A stretch of 64,000 bases of DNA from Notoacmeibacter sp. (GTDB lineage Bacteria; Pseudomonadota; Alphaproteobacteria; Rhizobiales; Rhizobiaceae). Below the pieces are notes generated by a model that saw only the letters and a list, made by a program, of their open reading frames with translations, did no database searches and had not been told where the DNA came from. The position numbers and the translations under genes are program-made. The stretch is taken from the NCBI GenBank assembly GCA_019912385.1, contig JAIOIW010000031.1, forward strand, positions 124,001 through 188,000, read 5' to 3'. Within the stretch, counting starts at the first letter, position 1; each line of letters begins with the position of its first letter. This document shows, one piece after another, positions 8,541-19,210 of the stretch.

Positions 8541-9434
8541 CTATTTGCCGGCGGTGAACAGTGCCGCGAAATAGTCGACCATCTCGCTGACCATCCGCTC
8601 CCCGTAGCCGGAGGCGACGGCCAGGCCAAGCGCCTGTTTGGTGGCCGGCGAGATCACGGAGACGGTTCCCGCATCATCCGCCATCGTGGAATAATAGCCG
8701 ATGTCCTTGCGCGCATTGCGGATCGAGAAGGCGAGCTTGTCGTTGACGCCGTCGATGGCGTTGGCCTTGACGAAATCCATCATCGCGGAATGCAGCGGGC
8801 CCGCAGACATGACGTTGTAAAGCTTTTGCCGGTCGATCCCGGTCTTGTCGGCCATCGCGAAGGCCTCCGCAATCGCGGTCGCCATCGTCATGCCGACAAA
8901 GTTGTTGATCAGCTTGATCGTGTGGCCGGAGCCGGCGCTTCCGAGATGGAAAACGTTCTCGCCGAGATCGTCGAGAACGGGTTTCACCCTGGCAAACGCG
9001 GCTTCGTCGCCGGCGCACATGATGTTGAGCTTGCCCTCGCGCCCATGCGCCGGAGTGCGCCCGAGCGGGGCATCGAGATAGGTAGACCCGGCAGCGGAGA
9101 CGGCCTTGCCGATGCGCAGCGTGGAGCCGGGCAGGGAGGTGCCGAAATCGATCACGACCGAGCCGGGCTTCAATCCCGCGATCACGCCATCCTCGCCGTA
9201 CATGCGCGCTTCCACGGAGGCGGACGTGTCCATGCACAGCATGACGATGTCGCTGGCCGCGGCCAGATCGCGCGCGGTTGGCGCTTCCGCGGCGCCGCGC
9301 GCCACGGCCGCTTCGATATTGGTGCGCGAACGGTGGGCAAGCACGGTCATGCCGTAGCCGCGATCCAGCAGCCTATGCACCATGGCCGAGCCCATCAGCC
9401 CCAATCCGATAAAGCCGATCACTGGTTTCGTCAT
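8541..9434 (-). CDS. NAD(P)-dependent beta-hydroxyacid dehydrogenase (3-hydroxyisobutyrate/tartronate semialdehyde type)
   Basis: A 297-residue two-domain dehydrogenase. GFIGLGLMGSAM (residues 6-17) is the Rossmann glycine motif, LDAPLGRTPAHGREGKL the substrate-binding stretch, and GSGHTIKLINNF holds the catalytic lysine. The family oxidises or reduces beta-hydroxyacids such as 3-hydroxyisobutyrate, tartronate semialdehyde or glycerate. The start at 9434 is chosen because AGGAGG lies 7 bases upstream; an in-frame upstream codon at 9458 has no such site. It is the last gene of the minus-strand TRAP/uxaA operon, so a sugar-acid-derived substrate is more likely than valine catabolism. Exact substrate unknown. 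Confidence 0.85.
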   Translation of the reverse strand: MTKPVIGFIGLGLMGSAMVHRLLDRGYGMTVLAHRSRTNIEAAVARGAAEAPTARDLAAASDIVMLCMDTSASVEARMYGEDGVIAGLKPGSVVIDFGTSLPGSTLRIGKAVSAAGSTYLDAPLGRTPAHGREGKLNIMCAGDEAAFARVKPVLDDLGENVFHLGSAGSGHTIKLINNFVGMTMATAIAEAFAMADKTGIDRQKLYNVMSAGPLHSAMMDFVKANAIDGVNDKLAFSIRNARKDIGYYSTMADDAGTVSVISPATKQALGLAVASGYGERMVSEMVDYFAALFTAGK

Positions 9435-9514
9435 GTCGTCCTCCTGGCCTGTCTGCACTTGGCGGTAATTGGATAATCCACGGTGTCCGGCGGTCTCTCA
9501 ACGCGGATCGGCGC

Positions 9515-11026
9515 CTACATCGTCGCGCCGATCTGCCACGGCACGAACTCGTAATCGCCGAGCCCCTGGGCTTCGGATTTCGATTTCTCTCCGGATGCCA
9601 CGCGCAGCAGGAGGTCGTAGATTTCGCGGCCCTTGTCCTCGAGCGAAGCACCTTCCGTCAACATGGCGCCGGCGTTGACGTCCATGTCTTCCGTCATGCG
9701 ATTGTACATCTCGGTGTTCGTCGCGATCTTGATCGACGGTGCGGGCTTGGAACCGAAGGTCGACCCGCGCCCGGTGGTAAACGCGACGAGGTTGCAGCCC
9801 GACGCGATCTGCCCGGTCACGGAGGCCGGATCGTATCCGGGCGAGTCCATGAAGGTGAACCCCTTCGCGGTAACCGGCTCTGCGTATTTGTAGACACCCG
9901 TCAGCGGGGTCGTTCCGCCTTTCGCGGCCGCACCGAGCGATTTTTCCAGGATGGTGGTCAGCCCGCCCTTCTTGTTGCCGGGCGAGGGGTTGTTGTCCAT
10001 CGAGCCCTTGTTGCGCGTGGTGTAATCCTCCCACCAGCGGATCAGGCCGACCAGCTTGTCGCCGGTCTTGCGGTCGACGGCGCGGCGCGTCAGCAGGTGC
10101 TCGGCGCCATAGATTTCCGGTGTTTCGGCCAGTACGCCGGTGCCGCCCTGGGCGACCAGCAGGTCGCAGGCATAGCCGAGCGCGGGATTGGCGGTAATGC
10201 CCGACCAGGCATCCGATCCGCCGCATTGCAGCGCGACGGTCAATTCGGAGGCGGGGCAGGGCGTGCGCACCGCCTTGTCGGCTTCGGGCAGCATGGCGCG
10301 TACCTTCTCGATGCCGAGTTCAACGGTGCGCCTCAGGCCCGCCACGTCCTGGATGTTCATGGTCTGGAACAGCGGCCCGCGCTGGAGGCCGTAGGCTTCA
10401 AGAAGCCAGTCGATCTGGTTCATCTCGCAGCCGAGCCCCACCATCAGTACCCCTGCGTGGTTGGGATGGCGGGCATAGCCCCACATCACCCGCTGCAGCG
10501 CGTCGAAGCCTTCTCCGGAACCGGCCATGCCGCAACCCGTTCCGTGGACGAAGGCGACCACGCCGTCGACATTCGGGTATCTGGCCATTTCCCCGGGGCC
10601 GAAGGCGGACGCGATCATGCGGGCGGCTGTCGCCGAGCAGTTCACCGAGGTCAGGACCGCGATGTAGTTGCGCGTGCCGACCGAGCCATTGGCGCGCCGG
10701 AAACCCATGAAGGTGTCACGCGCGTCTTCCGCCACCATGGCCACCGGCCTCAGATCGGTCGAAAACTCATACGCGGCGTCAACGTTGCGAAATTCGAGAT
10801 TGTGGATGTGGACGTGCTCGCCCGGCGCGATGTCGCAGGCCGCATAGCCGATCACCTGCGCGTATTTGCGGACCGCGCCGCCCTTGCCGATCGCCTCGAC
10901 GGCAATCTTGTGGCCGCGCGGGATGATGGTACTGGTCGTCACGCCTTCCACCGCGGCGCCGGCTTCCAGCGGGCGTGTCACGGTCACGACGTTGTCGGAC
11001 GGGTCGAGGCGGATGAAATCTCTCAT
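9515..11026 (-). CDS. UxaA-family sugar-acid dehydratase
   Basis: A 503-residue protein with an N-terminal SAF-type domain (about residues 1-95, with H-V-H-I-H-N) joined to the altronate/galactarate dehydratase domain. The latter carries conserved cysteines and metal-site stretches such as VNCSATAA, HGTGCGM, LGCEMNQ and LQCGGSDAWSG. Family members remove water from aldonates or aldarates to give 2-keto-3-deoxy acids. The start is placed at 11026, preceded by AGGAAG. It follows dctM2 after 115 bases that include a compact GC hairpin (11049-11063). The neighbours argue for an aldonate destined for the SDR/FAH-hydrolase route on the opposite strand. Altronate or galactonate are candidates only. 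Confidence 0.85.
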   Translation of the reverse strand: MRDFIRLDPSDNVVTVTRPLEAGAAVEGVTTSTIIPRGHKIAVEAIGKGGAVRKYAQVIGYAACDIAPGEHVHIHNLEFRNVDAAYEFSTDLRPVAMVAEDARDTFMGFRRANGSVGTRNYIAVLTSVNCSATAARMIASAFGPGEMARYPNVDGVVAFVHGTGCGMAGSGEGFDALQRVMWGYARHPNHAGVLMVGLGCEMNQIDWLLEAYGLQRGPLFQTMNIQDVAGLRRTVELGIEKVRAMLPEADKAVRTPCPASELTVALQCGGSDAWSGITANPALGYACDLLVAQGGTGVLAETPEIYGAEHLLTRRAVDRKTGDKLVGLIRWWEDYTTRNKGSMDNNPSPGNKKGGLTTILEKSLGAAAKGGTTPLTGVYKYAEPVTAKGFTFMDSPGYDPASVTGQIASGCNLVAFTTGRGSTFGSKPAPSIKIATNTEMYNRMTEDMDVNAGAMLTEGASLEDKGREIYDLLLRVASGEKSKSEAQGLGDYEFVPWQIGATM

Positions 11027-11141
11027 GTTCGCTTCCTGTGGAATCACTGGGCGGGCGCCGCCCGATGGTATGGTCTGTCGTGGTGGCAGGCCCTGCCTCG
11101 CTGCTTGGTGCCGCGTGTGCAGTGCCGCCGCCGTTTCCCTG

Positions 11142-12785
11142 CTACCTGAAGAACATGGTCAGTTCCGGGACGAGCAGGATCAGGGCGAGGACTAAGATTT
11201 GTATGCCGATGAAGGGCATGAAGCCACGGAAAATATCGGGCAGCGTGATGTGCGGAGGGGCCACGGACTTCAGGTAGAACGCGGCCGGCCCGAACGGTGG
11301 CGACAGGAACGACACCTGCATGTTGACGCAGAACAGGATGCCGAACCAGACGGAGACGAAGGCAGGGGCGGCAACCAGCCCTCCGGTCAGGCCGATCTCC
11401 TCGACCGGCAGCTTGAGCACGATCGGCATGAAAACGGGCATAACCAGCAAGACGATCCCGGTCCAGTCCATGAAGGCCCCAAGAAACAGGAAGATCACCA
11501 TCATCACCAGGAGCACGCCCATTGTCGGCAGGTCGTAGCCGATAATCATATTGGCGACGTAGGTCGGCCCGCCGGCGATCGTGTAGGCGCCGGCCAGCGC
11601 GGTCGCGCCGAAGGTGACCCAGATGATCGTGCCGGTGGACTTGAAGGTGCGCATCGAGGCTTCGCGCAGCAGCGTGAAGGAGAACTCGCCGCGCGCGATG
11701 ATGAGCAACAGCACGGCGACGGAGCCCATCGCGGCCGCCTCGGTGATGCCGGTGATGCCGCCATAGATCGAGCCGAGCACCACGAGGACGACCGCCAGCG
11801 GCTGCACCAGGCCCTTGCCTTTCTGCCAGCTGTCGCGGGCAAGGGCCGGCCCGGCGCCAAGAAAGATCCATGCCAACGAGGCAATCGCGAGCGCGACGAC
11901 GACGTACAGAGTGGAGACGTCCTGGAACCAGGTATCCTCCTCGATCGTGCCGATCGTGTGGATGAAGACGTAGCGGGCGATGACGACCAGCGACGCAAAG
12001 GCAGCGACCTCGGCGATCAGCGTGCCGCCAAAGAGCATCTTCTGGCGCCCGGACAGATCGTCTGCGCCCGGTTCGGGCAGGGGCGCCAGCACCGGGTTGA
12101 GACGGGTCCGGATGAGAATGTAGATGATATAGCAACCCGCCAGGATGAACCCTGGAACGAAAGCCGCCTGGAACAGCGCGTGGATCGACGTCTCGGTAAT
12201 CAGCCCGAAAAAGATCAAAACGATCGACGGTGGGATCATCGTGCCGAGCGAGCCGGAGGCGCAGATCGTGCCGACCGCAAGGTTCTGATCGTAGCCGAGA
12301 CGGAGCATCTGCGGCAGGGCGATCAGGCCAAGGAGGACGACTTCGCCGCCGATGATGCCCGACATGGCGGCCATGACAATTGCCATCAGCGCGGTCACGA
12401 CCGCGATGCCGCCACGCGTGCGGTTCATCCACATGTTGAGCGTGGAATACATGTCGCGGGCAATGCCGGAGCGCTCGAGCAGAACGGCCATGAAGATGAA
12501 CAGCGGAACCGATATCAGCACGTAGTTCGTCATAATGCCGTATATTCGCTGTGCCAGCACGTTCATCGGCCCGGAGCCAAACCGGCGGCTCAGGACGCCT
12601 TCGCCTAATTGCCAGGCCTCGATGTTGAATCCGTGCACGAAGGGATCGGTGAGAAGCGTTGGCTCGAACTTCATCACCATCACGACGACCGCCAGAAAGC
12701 CGGACGCGAAACCGAGCGGCATTCCGATGGCCAGCAGAATGAGCATCCCGAGAAACAGAACAAGCGAGATCGTCCCGATGTCCAT
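11142..12785 (-). CDS. dctM: TRAP transporter large permease (DctM), long form
   Basis: A 547-residue integral membrane protein of the DctM family (ISVPLFIFMAVLLERSG; GTMIPPSIVLIFFG; FLGAFMDWTGIVLLVMPVFM). Like the first copy it is longer than the standard DctM, with an added hydrophobic section of roughly 100 residues around 250-370. It is the transport subunit of the second TRAP system. GGGGAGGAAG lies directly before the ATG at 12785. Encoded between dctQ2 and uxaA, so it probably imports the sugar acid that UxaA dehydrates. Confidence 0.9.
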   Translation of the reverse strand: MDIGTISLVLFLGMLILLAIGMPLGFASGFLAVVVMVMKFEPTLLTDPFVHGFNIEAWQLGEGVLSRRFGSGPMNVLAQRIYGIMTNYVLISVPLFIFMAVLLERSGIARDMYSTLNMWMNRTRGGIAVVTALMAIVMAAMSGIIGGEVVLLGLIALPQMLRLGYDQNLAVGTICASGSLGTMIPPSIVLIFFGLITETSIHALFQAAFVPGFILAGCYIIYILIRTRLNPVLAPLPEPGADDLSGRQKMLFGGTLIAEVAAFASLVVIARYVFIHTIGTIEEDTWFQDVSTLYVVVALAIASLAWIFLGAGPALARDSWQKGKGLVQPLAVVLVVLGSIYGGITGITEAAAMGSVAVLLLIIARGEFSFTLLREASMRTFKSTGTIIWVTFGATALAGAYTIAGGPTYVANMIIGYDLPTMGVLLVMMVIFLFLGAFMDWTGIVLLVMPVFMPIVLKLPVEEIGLTGGLVAAPAFVSVWFGILFCVNMQVSFLSPPFGPAAFYLKSVAPPHITLPDIFRGFMPFIGIQILVLALILLVPELTMFFR

Positions 12786-12861
12786 CTACTTCCTCCCCTC
12801 CAAGGGCTTGGCGCTGCGCCCCGGCCGCGTGCTTTTCGCTATGCCGTGATGGCTTGTTCAG

Positions 12862-13683
12862 TCAGCCGTCCCGGGCCGGCTTCTCTCCGGGTCTCGGGTC
12901 CCGGTCGGGATCGATTGCACCGGATGCCGCGCTGACAGGCGGCGGCGCGCCGCTCAGCACTTCCTCTGCCGGATCGTGCGATTCGACAAAAGGTACGGGC
13001 GTGCGGTTGAAATCGCGAACCAGGCCGAGAACGCACAGGATGACTGCCGCGGACAGCAGGATCGCGATCGTGATCCGCCAGTTCATCGGCACGGCAAGCT
13101 CGCCTGCCGGGGTAAACAGGACCGGAAATGCCCGGATGCAGAGCCAGATCACCAGTGCCGCCGCGGCAATGTCGAATGTCTTGCGCAGCCACGCCGCCGC
13201 CGGCCAGTCGCGAATGAGATTGGAAAAGCCCTGGAGGGTGAGAACGAAAAGCGTCGCCAGCACCAACGGCTTGTTGGTCGCGGGGATCGGCGGATCCCAG
13301 GCCGTTCCGAAGGCCTCCCAGCGGTAAAACTTGGCGGCTGCCTCGCCGTATCCGCCCCAAAGGACGGCAAGAAAGAAAATCGCCACGCAAAATGCCGAAA
13401 CGATGTCGAAGAGCCGGCGCATCCATAGCGGCGCCATGTCATAGAGGATGAAGATCCGGATGTGGCTGCGCTGCTGCATCGAGTACAGCCCCGCAGTCAC
13501 GTAGATCGCACCGCCGGCCCAAAGCGACATCTCGTTCACCCAAAGCGTCGGGCTGAAGAAGATGTAGCGCATCACCACCTCGTAGAAGATGATGACGACG
13601 ATGAACGCCGGCCCCCACATGGCGATGCGGCTGAACGTCCAGGTCAGCAGGTCGATCGGGCCCGTCGGTTCGTGTTCGACCAT
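12862..13683 (-). CDS. dctQ: TRAP transporter small permease (DctQ), extended
   Basis: A 273-residue protein, longer than a typical 160-190 residue DctQ. The first 170 residues hold the DctQ four-helix core (YEVVMRYIFFSPTLWVNEMS; SMQQRSHIRIFILYDM). The extra C-terminal part adds about two hydrophobic helices and a charged, proline-rich tail. The start at 13683 (MVEHEPTG) has GGGGAGGAG upstream; an in-frame codon at 13749 would read through the intercistronic hairpin and is rejected. It lies between dctP2 and dctM2. Confidence 0.85.
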   Translation of the reverse strand: MVEHEPTGPIDLLTWTFSRIAMWGPAFIVVIIFYEVVMRYIFFSPTLWVNEMSLWAGGAIYVTAGLYSMQQRSHIRIFILYDMAPLWMRRLFDIVSAFCVAIFFLAVLWGGYGEAAAKFYRWEAFGTAWDPPIPATNKPLVLATLFVLTLQGFSNLIRDWPAAAWLRKTFDIAAAALVIWLCIRAFPVLFTPAGELAVPMNWRITIAILLSAAVILCVLGLVRDFNRTPVPFVESHDPAEEVLSGAPPPVSAASGAIDPDRDPRPGEKPARDG

Positions 13684-13716
13684 CGCTCTCCTCCCCGGGT
13701 GGCGACTGAAAGGGCG

Positions 13717-13741
13717 GCCGGGGCGATCGAGACGCCCCGGC
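13717..13741 (-). promoter_or_regulatory. Intercistronic stem-loop between dctP2 and dctQ2
   Basis: GCCGGGGCG (13717-13725) pairs perfectly with CGCCCCGGC (13733-13741) around a 7-base loop. It starts some 19 bases after the dctP2 stop on the minus strand. No T-run follows. As at 2766-2793, it fits an mRNA-stabilising or partly terminating element that keeps the binding protein more abundant than the permeases. Confidence 0.7.
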
Positions 13742-13759
13742 AGGATCATGTGCGTGCTG

Positions 13760-14773
13760 TCAGTTCACCAGGCCGAGCTGGGTGAGATAGGCGAGGTGAC
13801 TGTCGACCAAAGCCTTGGCTTCCGGCGTGGTGGCGAATTCCGGCCAGGTCGCCTGGGCCGCGTCGCGGAACTTCTGGCGGTCGGCAGGGCTCCAGTCATA
13901 GAGCATGACGCCCTTTGTGCGCAGCATGGAGGCGGCCTCGGCATTCTTCTTCTCGAAGGTCAGCGCGGTGCGCAGTGCCAGCGATTCCATGGCGGTGTTG
14001 AGGATCACCTTGTGATGCTCCGGCATGGCGTCATACACGGCCTTGTTGCAGGCAAGATGATCCGACGGCATGGAATGGAAGCCCGGATAATTCGCGTGCT
14101 TGACGATATCGTACAGGCCGAGACCGACATTGTTGGCGAGACCCGAGGCGTCGGAGCCGTCGATGATTCCGGACTCAAGCGCGGTGAAGATCTCGGTGAA
14201 GTCCATCACGATCGGCTTGGCGCCAAGCTTTTCGAAGATCTTGGTTTCCATGCCCGGAGGCGAGCGGAATTTCCAATCCTTGAAGTCGTCGGCGTTGCGG
14301 ATCGGTTTTGACGAGGCCAGGGATTCCTGTCCGTAAATCCACCAGCCGATCAGCTGCATGTCATATTTGTTGTAAAGCTGCTGGGCGGCTTCGATGCCAC
14401 CGCCATAGTAGAGCCACGACAGCTGCTGGTAGGGCGTGTCATAGCCGCCCATGATGTCGCCGACGAACTGGAACGCCGGATTCTTGCCCGTCTGGTAGGC
14501 GCCGCCGGTCATGTCGCAATCAAGGATGCCTGTTGCCGCGGCATCGAAGGTTTCCACCGATTTGACGACGGAGGACGAATAAAAAGGTTCGATCTTGATC
14601 TCGTTGTTCGACATGGTCTGGACCTTGTCGAAGAATTCCTGTGCGAGCTTGCCCGACGGGGTTTCCGGCGCATAGTGCGTCTGAATGCGCAGTGTTGTCG
14701 TTTCGGCAAGTGCGGTACCGGCCAGGAAGCAGGCTGCGGTGGCTGCAATTACGGTTTTCGTAAATGTTTTCAT
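13760..14773 (-). CDS. dctP: TRAP transporter substrate-binding protein (DctP)
   Basis: A 337-residue periplasmic protein. Residues 1-24 are a signal peptide (MKTFTKTVIAATAACF then ALAE). The mature protein has the DctP fold (LRIQTHYAPETPSGK; WKFRSPPGMETKIFEKLG; the arginine of KFRSPPG is the usual carboxylate clamp). It captures an organic or sugar acid for the second TRAP permease. The ATG at 14773 has GGGAGGA upstream. It is the first gene of the minus-strand dctPQM-uxaA-dehydrogenase operon and is divergent from the GntR regulator. Confidence 0.9.
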   Translation of the reverse strand: MKTFTKTVIAATAACFLAGTALAETTTLRIQTHYAPETPSGKLAQEFFDKVQTMSNNEIKIEPFYSSSVVKSVETFDAAATGILDCDMTGGAYQTGKNPAFQFVGDIMGGYDTPYQQLSWLYYGGGIEAAQQLYNKYDMQLIGWWIYGQESLASSKPIRNADDFKDWKFRSPPGMETKIFEKLGAKPIVMDFTEIFTALESGIIDGSDASGLANNVGLGLYDIVKHANYPGFHSMPSDHLACNKAVYDAMPEHHKVILNTAMESLALRTALTFEKKNAEAASMLRTKGVMLYDWSPADRQKFRDAAQATWPEFATTPEAKALVDSHLAYLTQLGLVN

Positions 14774-14888
14774 GGAATTCCTCCCTCGGCGCATGGTTCA
14801 AGGCGCCAGCTTCATGCTCTCCTCCCGCTGCTACGCGGCACCGGGAAGGCTAACAACAGGATTCGCGAACGGCAAGACAAATTCCGAA

Positions 14889-14903
14889 GAAATTAAAAAT
14901 TTC
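14889..14903. promoter_or_regulatory. Candidate GntR operator in the divergent TRAP/gntR promoter region
   Basis: GAAATT and AATTTC form a perfect inverted repeat with an AAA spacer. It lies inside the unusually AT-rich 186-base gap (14774-14959) between dctP2 and the gntR gene. A position between two divergent units, one of which is a regulator gene, makes an autoregulated operator plausible. It does not match the classic FadR consensus, so the assignment is tentative. Confidence 0.4.
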
Positions 14904-14959
14904 GAGAATGATTGATAATTACAAAAATATGGATAACGTAGCCACAGGAGGCAGAAATC

Positions 14960-15652
14960 ATGACGGCGGCGGCGAAAACGCAGGTGACGGATCACATTGA
15001 CCAGGGATCGATCTACGATTCGATCCGTGCACGGTTGGCGGAAGGCGAATTGAAGCCTGGAAAACGGTTGAAGCCCGACGAATTGCGGGCCGACTACGGA
15101 TGCAGCGCCAGTGCGATCAGGGAAGTCCTTTTTCGCCTCGCTTGCGGCCGCTTCGTCGATTTCGAGGAACAGCGCGGCTTTCGCGTGCCCGAGGCCACCC
15201 TGAAGCGGCTGCTGGAAATCCGCGATTTCCGCGTTCTCATCGAATCGGAGGCCGCGGCGCGCTCGATTGCGCGCGGCGACATGGAGTGGGAGGCGCGGCT
15301 CAACGCGGCGCACCACAAGCTGGCGCATATGGAGGTCAAGATGCGCCATGCCCAGCGGCTAAGGGAACACATCGCGATCTGGACCCGGTTTGATTGGGAA
15401 TTCCACGAAACGCTGGTTTCCGCGTGCGGTTCGTCCTTGCTGCAGGATACCTTGCACGACCTTTTTTACCAGTATCGCCAGCAATTGGCGGGATTGGTGC
15501 CCGACTACGGATTCCGCGAAGGCACGGTGGATGAACACAAGGCCATCCTTGACGCCGCGCTCGCACGAAATCCGGAAAAATGCGCGGAAGCCATCCGGCA
15601 GCATTTCTCGTTCCTGGATGACGACCCGCCTTCTTCGGCGGGAACGGTCTAG
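14960..15652 (+). CDS. GntR-family (FadR/FCD) transcriptional regulator
   Basis: A 230-residue regulator. Residues 17-85 are a winged helix-turn-helix (YDSIRARLAEGELKPG, then SASAIREVLFRLACGR), and about 92-220 form the all-helical FCD ligand domain (RLLEIRDFRVLIESEAAARS; WDFEFHETLV-like region WEFHETLVSACGS; DEHKAILDAAL). FCD regulators bind small carboxylates or sugar acids and usually repress. AGGAGG precedes the ATG. It is divergent from the TRAP/uxaA operon and precedes the SDR/hydrolase genes on its own strand, so it most likely controls both. Confidence 0.9.
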   Translation: MTAAAKTQVTDHIDQGSIYDSIRARLAEGELKPGKRLKPDELRADYGCSASAIREVLFRLACGRFVDFEEQRGFRVPEATLKRLLEIRDFRVLIESEAAARSIARGDMEWEARLNAAHHKLAHMEVKMRHAQRLREHIAIWTRFDWEFHETLVSACGSSLLQDTLHDLFYQYRQQLAGLVPDYGFREGTVDEHKAILDAALARNPEKCAEAIRQHFSFLDDDPPSSAGTV

Positions 15653-15703
15653 CGATTTCCACTTTAACCGGGTGTCCCGCCAGGTGCACTATCAGGATCA
15701 GCC

Positions 15704-17262
<1,559 letters not shown>

Positions 17263-17306
17263 TAAAGGCCTCCGCACACAACCTAATTTCTCAGGAAAGG
17301 AAAGAC

Positions 17307-18152
17307 ATGAAACTCGTGCGCTACGGCGAAGCCGGCTCCGAAAAGCCCGGCATGATCGACGCTGACGGCAGACTGCACGACCTGTCGGCTCACGTTGCCG
17401 ACATCTCCGGCGATGTGCTGACCGATGCGGGGCTTGCGAAGCTGCGCGCGATCGATCCGTTTTCGCTTCCCCTCGTGGACGGCGAGCCGCGCTTCGGCCC
17501 GTGCGTCGGGGCGATCGGCAAGTTCATGTGCATCGGCCTCAATTATTCCGACCACGCCGCGGAGACGGGCGCCGCGATTCCCGAGCATCCGATCCTGTTC
17601 ATGAAGGCGAACTCGGCAATCGTCGGACCCAACGATACGGTTGTGCTGCCTCGCGGATCCACCCACAGCGACTGGGAGGTCGAACTGGGCGTGGTCATCG
17701 GAGAAACGGCGAAATACGTTTCCGAGGAGGACGCGCTGAATTACGTGGCGGGCTATTGCGTCATCAACGATGTCTCGGAGCGGCATTTCCAGACGGGACT
17801 GACCGGCCAGTGGACCAAGGGCAAGTCCTGCGACACGTTCGGACCGACCGGCCCGTGGCTCGTTACGCGCGACGAGGTTCCCGATCCACAGGCGCTCGCC
17901 ATGTCGCTCGACGTCAACGGCAGGCGCATGCAGACCGGCAGCACGTCGACCATGATCTTTTCCGTCGCGCAGATCATCTCGCATCTGTCGCAGATGTTCA
18001 CGCTGCATCCCGGCGACGTCATTTCCACGGGCACGCCGCCCGGCGTCGGAATGGGCATGAAACCGCCGGTTTATCTGAAGCCCGGCGATGTCATGGAGCT
18101 TGCGATCGATGGACTTGGCCGGCAGCGCCAGGCAGTGGAAATGGATGCGTGA
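17307..18152 (+). CDS. Fumarylacetoacetate-hydrolase family protein, probable 2,4-diketo-3-deoxy acid hydrolase
   Basis: A 281-residue protein. The N-terminal 70 residues are the FAH-family cap (MKLVRYGEAGSEKPGMID). The catalytic domain from about 70 carries CIGLNYSDHAAE, the metal ligands of DWEVELGVVIG and a further acidic ligand in INDVSERHFQ, then KSCDTFGPTGPWLV and STGTPPGVGMG. Relatives hydrolyse 2,4-diketo-3-deoxy-L-fuconate or related acids to pyruvate and a hydroxy acid. The start at 17307 is preceded by CAGGAAAGG; the frame is open further upstream but overlaps the SDR gene. It lies 44 bases after the SDR. Confidence 0.85.
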   Translation: MKLVRYGEAGSEKPGMIDADGRLHDLSAHVADISGDVLTDAGLAKLRAIDPFSLPLVDGEPRFGPCVGAIGKFMCIGLNYSDHAAETGAAIPEHPILFMKANSAIVGPNDTVVLPRGSTHSDWEVELGVVIGETAKYVSEEDALNYVAGYCVINDVSERHFQTGLTGQWTKGKSCDTFGPTGPWLVTRDEVPDPQALAMSLDVNGRRMQTGSTSTMIFSVAQIISHLSQMFTLHPGDVISTGTPPGVGMGMKPPVYLKPGDVMELAIDGLGRQRQAVEMDA

Positions 18153-18236
18153 GGCGCGCCGTGAGCGGGTTGGGCCAAGCAGGTAGCGTACGGGGCCTTG
18201 CCGGCCGCGGGTTGTAAAAAGGACAGGAATGACAGG

Positions 18237-19193
18237 ATGACTCGGAATCTTCTCGTGATCGGCAGCGCCACGCCGCGGATGATGGACCAGTTCTCAAAGA
18301 TGTTCACGGTCCATTTCGCCGAACAGGGCAGGACGCTCGCCCCGGCGCTCGCCGGCAAGGCGGACCAGATCGTGGCGGTTTCGACTTATGGGGACCGCGG
18401 GATCGGGCGAGACCTCATCGCGGCCCTGCCCAATCTGGAGATCATATCCAGCTACGGCGTCGGCTATGACGGGATCGACGTGCAGGCAGCGATCGACCGC
18501 GGCATCATGGTGACCCACACGCCGAATGTGCTCAATGCCGATGTCGCCAACACCGCGATCATGTTGATGCTGGCGGTCAGCCGCCGGCTCGTTGTCGATG
18601 ATGCCTATGTGCGCGCGGGCCGCTGGGCGAGGGAGGGCGCCGCACCGCTGCGGCGCTCCATCGAGGGAAAGAAGGTCGGCATTCTGGGCCTGGGGCGCAT
18701 CGGCGAGACAATCGCGGAAAAGCTGCAGGTTTTCGATTGCGAGGTCGTGTACCACTCGCGTAATCCCAAGCCCGAGGTTTCCTACGAGTATTACGGCAAT
18801 CTCGTGATGATGGCGGGCGACTGCGACTATCTGGTGGTGGTGACGCCTGGAGGCTCCGCCACCCGCAAGCTCGTCGGCCGCGAGGTGATCGAAGCCCTGG
18901 GCCCGGAAGGTACCCTGATCAATATTGCGCGCGGCACGGTTGTCGACGAGGCGGAACTGGTCGCCGCACTCCAGGACGGGAGGCTCGGTGCGGCCGGCCT
19001 CGACGTTTTCGAGAACGAGCCCCATGTGCCCGAGGCCCTGTTCGCGATGGAAAACGTCGTCCTGACGCCGCATGTCGGTAGCGCGACGGAAGAAACGCGC
19101 CGCGCCATGGGCGATCTCGTGGTGGAGAATATCGTCCGCTTCTTCAACGAGGGAAAGGCCGTCACGCCTGTTCCGGAATGCCGCGGCATGTGA
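18237..19193 (+). CDS. D-isomer-specific 2-hydroxyacid dehydrogenase (hydroxypyruvate/glyoxylate reductase-like)
   Basis: A 318-residue NAD(P)-dependent dehydrogenase. The Rossmann motif is GILGLGRIGETIAEKL. The catalytic residues lie in NIARGTVVDE (Arg), FENEP (Glu) and LTPHVGSATEE (His). SSYGVGYDGIDVQAA is typical of the glyoxylate/hydroxypyruvate reductase subgroup. In this operon it could reduce a glyoxylate- or hydroxypyruvate-like cleavage product, or oxidise the hydroxy acid released by the FAH-family hydrolase. AGGA lies 8 bases before the ATG at 18237. It is the last gene of the plus-strand operon and is convergent with malonyl-CoA synthetase 17 bases away. Confidence 0.87.
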   Translation: MTRNLLVIGSATPRMMDQFSKMFTVHFAEQGRTLAPALAGKADQIVAVSTYGDRGIGRDLIAALPNLEIISSYGVGYDGIDVQAAIDRGIMVTHTPNVLNADVANTAIMLMLAVSRRLVVDDAYVRAGRWAREGAAPLRRSIEGKKVGILGLGRIGETIAEKLQVFDCEVVYHSRNPKPEVSYEYYGNLVMMAGDCDYLVVVTPGGSATRKLVGREVIEALGPEGTLINIARGTVVDEAELVAALQDGRLGAAGLDVFENEPHVPEALFAMENVVLTPHVGSATEETRRAMGDLVVENIVRFFNEGKAVTPVPECRGM

Positions 19194-19210
19194 GGCGAAA
19201 GCTGGGCCGG

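Noticed and set aside
15625-15642. Terminator after the gntR gene
   Set aside because: CCCGCC and GGCGGG form a short stem inside the last codons of gntR, with no T-run, and the SDR genes follow closely in the same direction.
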